Positions 58,891 to 64,000 of a stretch of 64,000 nt of DNA are shown here, in pieces (position 1 is the stretch's first letter; the number at the start of each line of letters is the position of its first letter). The position numbers were made by a program, and so were the translations under genes. The DNA is from Lacticaseibacillus hulanensis. GTDB taxonomy: Bacteria > Bacillota > Bacilli > Lactobacillales > Lactobacillaceae. The notes beneath the pieces were generated by a model. It did not search any database. It saw only the letters and a list, made by a program, of their open reading frames with translations, and had not been told where the DNA came from. Location of the stretch: contig NZ_RRYD01000004.1 of the NCBI RefSeq assembly GCF_004010095.1, forward strand, positions 42,291 to 106,290, in the 5' to 3' direction.

Positions 58891-59280
58891 CTATTCAACA
58901 TCCTTCTTGGAAAGGAGAATTCCGGAGATGAATGCAGCAAACAAGTTCTTATCGCTTGCGGGAATGAGCTTACCGTTGTAGCTCAGTTCTGTTTCAGGTG
59001 CAATAATGTCTTCAACGCGAATGGCGTTAGCGGTGCTTGCTTCTGCGGGTGCTTCCTTAGAAGCGTACTTATCTGGGTAGGCCAATGCCAGAAGTTCTAG
59101 TGGGTCCATGTCGTAGTACTCAGCGAGCTTGCGAACGGAGCGTTCGGATGGAACGTTCTGTTCGTTTTCCCATTTGGTAAAACTTGCTGGTGAAGTGTGC
59201 GTTGCCTTAGCAACTTCAACGATTGATTCGCCACGGTTCTTGCGAATACGACGGAGAGCTGAACCAATAGTGTTTTCCAT
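58891..59280 (-). CDS. XRE-family helix-turn-helix protein
   Basis: The protein has about 129 residues. Residues 5-65 form a Cro/CI-type HTH: IGSALRRIRKNRGESIVEVA, THTSPASFTKWENEQN, then SVRKLAEYYDMDPLELLALA. The C-terminal 60 residues are acidic and Ala-rich, then have a short segment LSYNGKLIPASDKNLFAAFI. The start is uncertain: ATG 59280, 59286 or 59298, all with weak ribosome binding sites. The target genes are unknown. It is transcribed away from the universal stress protein gene. Confidence 0.88.
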   Translation of the reverse strand: MENTIGSALRRIRKNRGESIVEVAKATHTSPASFTKWENEQNVPSERSVRKLAEYYDMDPLELLALAYPDKYASKEAPAEASTANAIRVEDIIAPETELSYNGKLIPASDKNLFAAFISGILLSKKDVE

Positions 59281-59439
59281 GTTCATGATGCACCACATTT
59301 CTTATTATTTTTGTTTATCTATAATGTACCCACTTGCACTCTAAAATGCAAACAATAACTGCAAAAAAGTTCATTGATTAGGAAGTTTTTTATCGAACAG
59401 GCGGTATTATAGGGTGCAAGCAGTTATGCGAATGTATAC

Positions 59440-59547
59440 AATCAGTTGGGGATGTGACGATATTGCGTTTTCCAAGCAATCGACACCGCTTACACTTGTT
59501 TTTTGGGGCCGAGGGACGTATCCTTAAATAAACAGGACGAACTGATT
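59440..59547 (+). ncRNA. Possible structured RNA upstream of the usp gene (6S/Lacto-usp-like position)
   Basis: AATCAGTT (59440-59447) and AACTGATT (59540-59547) could close a long arm of about 108 nt that contains ATTGC/GCAAT and a T run. Lacto-usp and 6S RNAs are known upstream of usp genes in lactic acid bacteria. The closing stem is only eight pairs and overlaps a possible -10 box (TACAAT 59436-59441), so this is weak. Confidence 0.25.
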
Positions 59548-59609
59548 GCCGTAAAATATTGGCAGATTAGCCGCCCCAGTTAAAACAGATGTAAGGGAGT
59601 TGACCTGGT

Positions 59610-60056
59610 ATGGAACAAGAATACGAACGTTTGCTAGTCCCTGTTGATGGTTCCGAAGAAGCAGAGCTTGCTTTTAAGAAGGCCATCAAGGTCGCAATTG
59701 CGAACCACGCACGCCTTGATATTCTGAACGTGCTCGACACGAAGCAGTTTATCGGCAGTTATGGGGGCATGATTTCTGGAGATGCAATCTACCAGTTGAC
59801 CCAGGACTCCCAGGAATATCTGGAACGCTTGCAGCAGGAAGCAAAGGATGCAGGAGTTTCCGAGGTAGCAATCCATGTACGTTTTGGGAATCCGAAGAAC
59901 GTCATCGCAACCGACTTCCCGCACGAATACCACACAGATCTGATTATGATTGGGTCCACGGGGCTCAATGCGGTGGAACGGTTGCTTGTCGGTAGCGTAA
60001 CTGAGTACGTTAACCGCACGGCGCCGTGTGATGTGTTGATTGTTAAAACCAAATAG
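59610..60056 (+). CDS. Universal stress protein
   Basis: The 148-residue protein is a single UspA domain: YERLLVPVDGSEEAELAFKKA at the N-terminus and the ATP-binding GSTGLNAVERLLVGSVTEYV near the C-terminus, with IGSTG and GSV in the expected places. HARLDILNVLD follows the first helix. Such proteins bind ATP and support survival under acid, starvation or oxidative stress. AAGGGAG precedes the start and a strong terminator follows the stop, so it is monocistronic. Confidence 0.93.
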   Translation: MEQEYERLLVPVDGSEEAELAFKKAIKVAIANHARLDILNVLDTKQFIGSYGGMISGDAIYQLTQDSQEYLERLQQEAKDAGVSEVAIHVRFGNPKNVIATDFPHEYHTDLIMIGSTGLNAVERLLVGSVTEYVNRTAPCDVLIVKTK

Positions 60057-60061
60057 AAGCT

Positions 60062-60111
60062 AAAGCGGACAAGTGTGGCGGAGTAAGCCGGTGCATTTGT
60101 CCGCTTTTTTG
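60062..60111 (+). terminator. usp terminator
   Basis: AAAGCGGACAA pairs with TTTGTCCGCTTT, followed by T residues. Confidence 0.92.
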
Positions 60112-60180
60112 TCTTGAGCGGTAAAACGGGTCTTTTGTGCGTAATGTATAATGTAGGACTAAAATTGTTGGGGGTGCGAC

Positions 60181-60744
60181 ATGAACGACACAATTCCGGG
60201 TACGACCGCGGCCTATTGGGCGAATCAAAACGAGACGTTACGCAACTATTATTGTGATGACTGGGGCAAGGCAAAACACGATGACCGGGAGATTTTTGAA
60301 CTGCTGGTGTTGGAAATCTTTTCATCAGGGCTCAATTGGTTAATGATGCTGAATAAGCGTGCCAATTTTGCGCGGGCGTTTGCAGATTACGACATCACCA
60401 AAATCGCAGCGATGAATGATGATGATATTGCACGATTACTGGGAGATACAACTATCGTGCGGAATAAGAGCAAGATAATGGCGGCGATTACCAATGCACA
60501 GGCGGTTTTGCAAGTTCAAGATGAGTTTGGCTCTTTTGCCGCATACGTATGGTCATTTACGAATGGTGAACAGTTGGTCAACGCGCCAACGAATGAAGCT
60601 GACATTCCGACGCAAACCGAATTATCGGCCACGGTTGCAAAAGATATGAAAAAGCGTGGCTTTCGGTTCGTTGGCCCCGTAATCGTTTATAATTTTCTGC
60701 AGGCGGTTGGTGTTATTGACGACCACATTGTGGCAGCACAGTAA
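60181..60744 (+). CDS. DNA-3-methyladenine glycosylase I (Tag)-like protein with altered zinc site
   Basis: The 187-residue protein resembles Tag: YYCDDWGKAKHDDREIFELLVLE, then SGLNWLMMLNKRANFARAF, NKSKIMAAITNAQAVL, and a late MKKRGFRFVGPVIVYNFLQAVG. The Glu that positions the base (ELLVLE) is present. Canonical Tag starts with RCxW and ends with a His/Cys pair, four residues that hold a zinc. Here the N-terminal Cys is missing and the last ligand is Ala (DDHIVAAQ). It may still excise alkylated adenine, or have another role. Confidence 0.85.
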   Translation: MNDTIPGTTAAYWANQNETLRNYYCDDWGKAKHDDREIFELLVLEIFSSGLNWLMMLNKRANFARAFADYDITKIAAMNDDDIARLLGDTTIVRNKSKIMAAITNAQAVLQVQDEFGSFAAYVWSFTNGEQLVNAPTNEADIPTQTELSATVAKDMKKRGFRFVGPVIVYNFLQAVGVIDDHIVAAQ

Positions 60745-60898
60745 TTTACTTCGCAACTCTTCCGTCAATTTGGCCGAGCGAGACTGATTAACTCTGGTCG
60801 TGTAACGCTCTATTTGTCATTAACAGTGCGCGTGTTACAATAATTAGCGATAAGATACGGCGTCCTTTGCTGACGCCAGCGATAAGCGGGAGGATATA

Positions 60899-61393
60899 AT
60901 GGACGAATTCAGTGTCAGCACTTTGGCCGATTGGCTTGAAGAACACACAAGTGCTTTGCTTGACAAGACGGAACTGCTAGACCTTAAACCAGTTTATGCG
61001 GCAATTGATTACCTTGGCGTCTTGAAGAACCCGGCTGCTTCCTACCCAGAAATGGGTCAGGAAACATACCTGCGCTCAGAATCAGATAAGAAGTTGAGTT
61101 TGCTAGACGAGAAGAAGCGCCTCAGTGAGCTCGATGACCGGATTATGGTCAACCATGTCGACGGCTCCGTGACAAATGATGAAATCAATTTCAAGTACAA
61201 CCACGATACCCCCGTCGTTGATGGTGAGTACCACGCGCGTAAGGACCTTGAAATCCTGAAGTTTGGCCTTGAAGTGATTGGTGCAGTTAGCACGACTGGT
61301 CACGATGGTACCATTCGTGAAGCATTATCGAGTGATGCCGTTTTGAGTTTGGTACTGGCAGCAAACGCCTTCTATGACTGGCAGCTTAAGTAG
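60899..61393 (+). CDS. Hypothetical protein
   Basis: The 164-residue acidic, soluble protein reads FSVSTLADWLEEHTSALLDKTE, then LKPVYAAIDYLGVL, a charged helix DKKLSLLDEKKRLSELDDRI, and DLEILKFGLEVIGAVS near the C-terminus. I do not recognise a family. GGGAGGA lies about eight bases upstream of the ATG, and a strong terminator follows, so it is a genuine single-gene unit. Confidence 0.75.
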   Translation: MDEFSVSTLADWLEEHTSALLDKTELLDLKPVYAAIDYLGVLKNPAASYPEMGQETYLRSESDKKLSLLDEKKRLSELDDRIMVNHVDGSVTNDEINFKYNHDTPVVDGEYHARKDLEILKFGLEVIGAVSTTGHDGTIREALSSDAVLSLVLAANAFYDWQLK

Positions 61394-61411
61394 GAATATT
61401 AATGTGCAGGT

Positions 61412-61459
61412 AACGCAAAGCAGACCCAAACTTGGTCTGGCTTGCGTTGCCTGTTTTTT
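61412..61459 (+). terminator. Terminator after the 60899 gene
   Basis: AACGCAAaGCAGACC pairs with GGTCTGgCTTGCGTT, with a T run soon after. Confidence 0.88.
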
Positions 61460-61628
61460 GTTAGCTATCATTGCATCGCTGAAGGTGAAGTGCTTTGGCT
61501 TAGCTGCAGAGGACATGTTCATTGAGAAGATTTAAAAAATAGCTAGAAAGCGCACATGAAGGTAATGTAAGCTGTTACAATTACATTATTGATTAAAAGC
61601 GTTCAATATTGAAGAGGGGGAAATTGCC

Positions 61629-62939
61629 ATGCGGATGGTGGATTTAATTGCACGGAAACGAGACCGGGGCGAGCTGACCAAAGAGGAAATTAACTGGATG
61701 ATTGGGGAATACGTTGCCGAGCGGATTCCGGACTACCAGATGAGCGCACTCCTGATGGCAATCTACTTTAATGGAATGACCAACACGGAGATGGCGGCTT
61801 TTGCCGATGCAATGCTGCATTCGGGGGCAGTCCTAGATTTAAGCGCAATTGATGGGGTGAAGATTGACAAGCATAGTACCGGTGGCATTGGCGATAAAAT
61901 CAGCCTGATTTTGGCGCCGGTGATGGGTGCACTTGGGGTGAGCGTGCCGATGATTAGTGGCCGGGGGCTCGGATTTACCGGTGGCACGCTAGATAAGCTG
62001 GAAGCCATTCCTGGATTCAACGTTGAAATGACGACGGACAATTTTATCAAGCAGGTGAAGGAACACCACATCGCAATCATTGCGGCGAATAAAGAAGTGG
62101 CGCCGGCCGATTGCAAACTGTACGCGTTGCGGGATGTGACGGCAACAGTTGAATCCATTCCGCTTATCGCCAGCTCAATCATGAGCAAAAAAATCAGCTC
62201 AGGCATCAATGCACTGGTTCTTGACGTGAAGACGGGTTCCGGGGCGTTCATGCAGAAGGAAGAAGACGCCCGCGCCCTGGCGAAGGCGTTAGTCGCAATT
62301 GGTAGTGCGCACGGGGTGAAGACTAGAGCACTGATTACTGACATGAGCCAGCCGCTTGGGGTCACAATTGGTAATAGTCTGGAAGTGGCAGAAACCATCG
62401 CGGTGTTGAACAATCGTGGGCCGAAAGATGTTCACGATTTGACCGTCATCTTGGCGAGTCACATGTTGGTGATGGCCGGTAAGACGGATAGTATCGAGGC
62501 GGCCGCAAGTTTGGCCAGTGATGTTCTGCGTGACGGCCGGGCAAAACGCGCATTCAAGCAACTAATTGCCGATCAGGGCGGGGATGCTAGCGTTGTTGAC
62601 CAGCCACAAAAGCTGCCGCGCGCAAAGTATCGCATTCACGTTAAAGCAGAAGCAGGCGGGTACGTCACGGCGATTAACGCCAAGGAACTGGGGCTTGTTA
62701 GCATGCAACTTGGCGGCGGCCGTAAGCAGGCGGGTGACGCGCTGGATCATTCAGTGGGGCTTGTTCTCCACAAAAAAGTTGGGACCCCAGTAACGAGCGG
62801 TGATACGCTTGCGACCATTCACAGCAATACCAAGCAAATCGACGCGCTAGTACGGGACGCGCGCAACGCGTTTGCGATTGGTGCGGAGGCGCCCGAAAAG
62901 AAGCCGTTAATTATTGATGTGCTCGAACCTGATAAATAA
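61629..62939 (+). CDS. pdp: Pyrimidine-nucleoside phosphorylase
   Basis: The 436-residue enzyme splits uridine and thymidine (and deoxyuridine) with phosphate, for nucleoside salvage. Family motifs: MRMVDLIARKRDRGELTKEEI, KIDKHSTGGIGDKISL, PMISGRGLGFTGGTLDKLEAI, and SSIMSKKISSGINALVLDVK. In other members the residue after GRGLG is His; here it is Phe, which I believe is common in lactobacilli. The C-terminal domain has AEAGGYVTAINAKELG and LGGGRKQAGDALDHSVGL. GAAGAGG-type sequence lies upstream of the ATG. Confidence 0.94.
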   Translation: MRMVDLIARKRDRGELTKEEINWMIGEYVAERIPDYQMSALLMAIYFNGMTNTEMAAFADAMLHSGAVLDLSAIDGVKIDKHSTGGIGDKISLILAPVMGALGVSVPMISGRGLGFTGGTLDKLEAIPGFNVEMTTDNFIKQVKEHHIAIIAANKEVAPADCKLYALRDVTATVESIPLIASSIMSKKISSGINALVLDVKTGSGAFMQKEEDARALAKALVAIGSAHGVKTRALITDMSQPLGVTIGNSLEVAETIAVLNNRGPKDVHDLTVILASHMLVMAGKTDSIEAAASLASDVLRDGRAKRAFKQLIADQGGDASVVDQPQKLPRAKYRIHVKAEAGGYVTAINAKELGLVSMQLGGGRKQAGDALDHSVGLVLHKKVGTPVTSGDTLATIHSNTKQIDALVRDARNAFAIGAEAPEKKPLIIDVLEPDK

Positions 62940-63019
62940 AAGCCTGCAACAATCACGTCAGTCAGTGTGATTTAATCGAACTTTTTCCGCGTGAAATATT
63001 AAAAAAAGGATAAAGGCGG

Positions 63020-63048
63020 TTGCACAGAAAACGGTTCCGTGATATGCT
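63020..63048 (+). promoter_or_regulatory. Promoter of the large candidate RNA
   Basis: TTGCAC (63020-63025), a 17-base spacer and TATGCT (63043-63048). Transcription should begin near 63055. Confidence 0.7.
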
Positions 63049-63054
63049 TTAGAC

Positions 63055-63777
63055 AAGGTAAAGGAAGCGCTACCAGCGAGATGGCGGCGGGTCCTCTCAA
63101 ACCGCACCACAAGCGTTTCCGGAGATGCTTGTGTGTGTTATCACCGGTGATAGTCGACAGTTGTTAGTTGCATTTAGCATTACAGTAAGCATAGCCACAA
63201 GTTTCTAGTAGCAGGTACCAGATGATTTGGTTTTAGATGATTTAGTACGAGTTAATAGAGCACCGTAATTACCGACAGAGTTCACGTAAGTTCGAACAGT
63301 TTCACCGTGAGTAGGCAAGAATTACGATGTGTGGTCAGTGAGAAGGTAATTGCAACGAATAAGCCCGTCCTGAGTGTGAGTAGCAGGACGGAGTGTAAAA
63401 GCGTATCGAGTGCATAGAAACGAATTCGAAACAGAAGGGATTTGATTCCGGTGCCACAAGATAAATTGTTCAGAACCTGATGAACACGCTTGAAAGGAGC
63501 AGATTGCCGTTAACGTAACGCGTAAATCCCTCCATTGCATCACAGAGGGAGCACGAAGATTGCTCCGCAGTGAGGTAACCAATTTTTAGGACTAAACCCA
63601 ATGGTAGTCAAACATGACCATGTTATATGGTAATGGTAGTCACGGTCGGAGTTTAGAAACACACAGTTGAATATGTTGAGTTAGAGGTGTAAGCATTAAG
63701 CTACTAAAGATAGTGCCAGCCATCACGCAAGCGACTTTACCGTAGAATCCAGGAATTGAGAGGCCTGGATTCTTTTT
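63055..63777 (+). ncRNA. Candidate large structured RNA of about 720 nt
   Basis: The stretch has a promoter, no supported reading frame and a strong terminator. GGTAAAG (63057-63063) near the 5' end pairs with CTTTACC (63735-63741) just before the terminator, closing the whole molecule. Local hairpins include TATCACCGGTGATA, CGTCCTG/CAGGACG, CCCTC/GAGGG, GGAGC/GCTCC and CTAAAC/GTTTAG; CGTAATT/AATTACG closes a multi-hairpin domain. Paired ends, many hairpins and this length recall the ROOL and GOLLD RNAs of Firmicutes and phages. I cannot assign it to either from sequence alone. Confidence 0.65.
63744..63777 (+). terminator. Terminator of the large candidate RNA
   Basis: AGAATCCAGG (63744-63753) pairs perfectly with CCTGGATTCT (63764-63773), followed by a T run. 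Confidence 0.93.
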
Positions 63778-64000
63778 AGTTACACTAAGCGCTTTAGCGC
63801 ATAGTGTAACTTAACGCGTAGGGCGGAGCCCGCAGCTGCTTCCACCCAAAGCGCTTTAGCACATAGTGTAACTTAACGCGTAGGGCGGAGCCCGCAGCTG
63901 CTTCCACCCAAAGCGCTTTAGCGCATAGTGTAACTTAACGCGTAGGGCGGAGCCCGCAGCTGCTTCCACCCAAAGCGCTTTAGCGCATAGTGTAACTTAA
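63778..64000. repeat. 62-bp tandem repeat, at least 3.5 copies, open at the window edge
   Basis: GCGCTTTAGCGC-type cores start at 63789, 63851, 63913 and 63975, exactly 62 bp apart, with near-identical units (one core has GCAC). Each unit contains TAGTGTAAC, a GGGCGGAGCCC hairpin and GCAGCTGC. The first unit is preceded by AGTTACACTA, which pairs with TAGTGTAACT (63802-63811) around the GCGC core. The units have no variable spacers, so this is not a CRISPR array. Confidence 0.93.

Noticed and set aside
63789..63985. AAAGCGCTTT cores in the tandem repeat considered as CcpA (cre) sites
   Set aside because: The core is cre-like, but the outer TG and CA positions are missing and there is no promoter next to each unit.
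63778..64000. Tandem repeat considered as a CRISPR array
   Set aside because: The units are identical along their whole 62 bp, with no unique spacers, and no cas genes are in the window.

Overview
The window reads as a chromosomal segment from a lactic acid bacterium of the family Lactobacillaceae. It looks like one of the lineages with roughly balanced G+C, judged by eye and not counted. The basis is gene order and family content: metG-tatD-rnmV-ksgA-veg-ispE-purR, then glmU and prs, then rpoE-pyrG-murA-rpmE2-murF-cshA. AGGAGG-type ribosome binding sites, TTG starts and a LysM surface protein with a long serine tract fit the same group. No rRNA, tRNA, CRISPR array, prophage module or transposase gene was seen.

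Layout. Positions 1-9172 hold accessory genes: a DUF3955 membrane peptide, a PEBP-like protein, an MFS exporter, a LytTR/LiaF-like regulatory pair, two tandem HExxH paralogues, a TMEM175-like channel, and a Nudix/DUF72 pair. Positions 10051-13944 hold a ThrE-like exporter and a PadR/multidrug-exporter module. Positions 14130-24062 are the housekeeping block for translation, rRNA processing, isoprenoid synthesis and purine control. Positions 25027-33287 carry cell-surface and precursor genes (LysM protein, GlmU, Prs, MscL, DUF218, Nudix, HAD, HD). Positions 33504-45106 carry the RNA polymerase delta / CTP synthase / MurA / L31 / MurF / CshA block. Positions 45564-62939 are mixed: a P-type ATPase, hydrolases, DegV, a CNNM-type protein, a phosphatase group, a universal stress protein, Tag and pyrimidine nucleoside phosphorylase. 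The last kilobase has no supported protein gene.

The least ordinary content is non-coding. (1) A composite palindromic element of about 890 bp occurs five times (from 9186, 24072, 42315, 51888 and 56032), in both orientations and always between genes. Each copy has two related halves, A and B, with long inverted ends. Its hairpin stems differ between copies while pairing is kept. (2) Two tandem 125-bp units (30311-30546) start just after a promoter and lie upstream of a Nudix gene. They fold the same way, and one stem is rewritten with full base compensation. (3) A candidate structured RNA of about 720 nt (63055-63777) has its own promoter, pairing ends and a terminator, which recalls the ROOL/GOLLD class of large RNAs. 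A 62-bp tandem repeat follows it and runs off the window. (4) Two smaller promoter-to-terminator units look like small RNAs (39078-39167 and 45256-45390).

Other points: MurA has Asp where the fosfomycin-target Cys normally sits. The pyrG leader fits CTP-sensed attenuation. Direct repeats spaced 21 and 42 bp apart precede the LytTR gene. A glutamine amidotransferase-like protein lacks its nucleophile Cys, and a Tag-like glycosylase lacks most zinc ligands. All functions are read from sequence and memory of the families; no database search was run.
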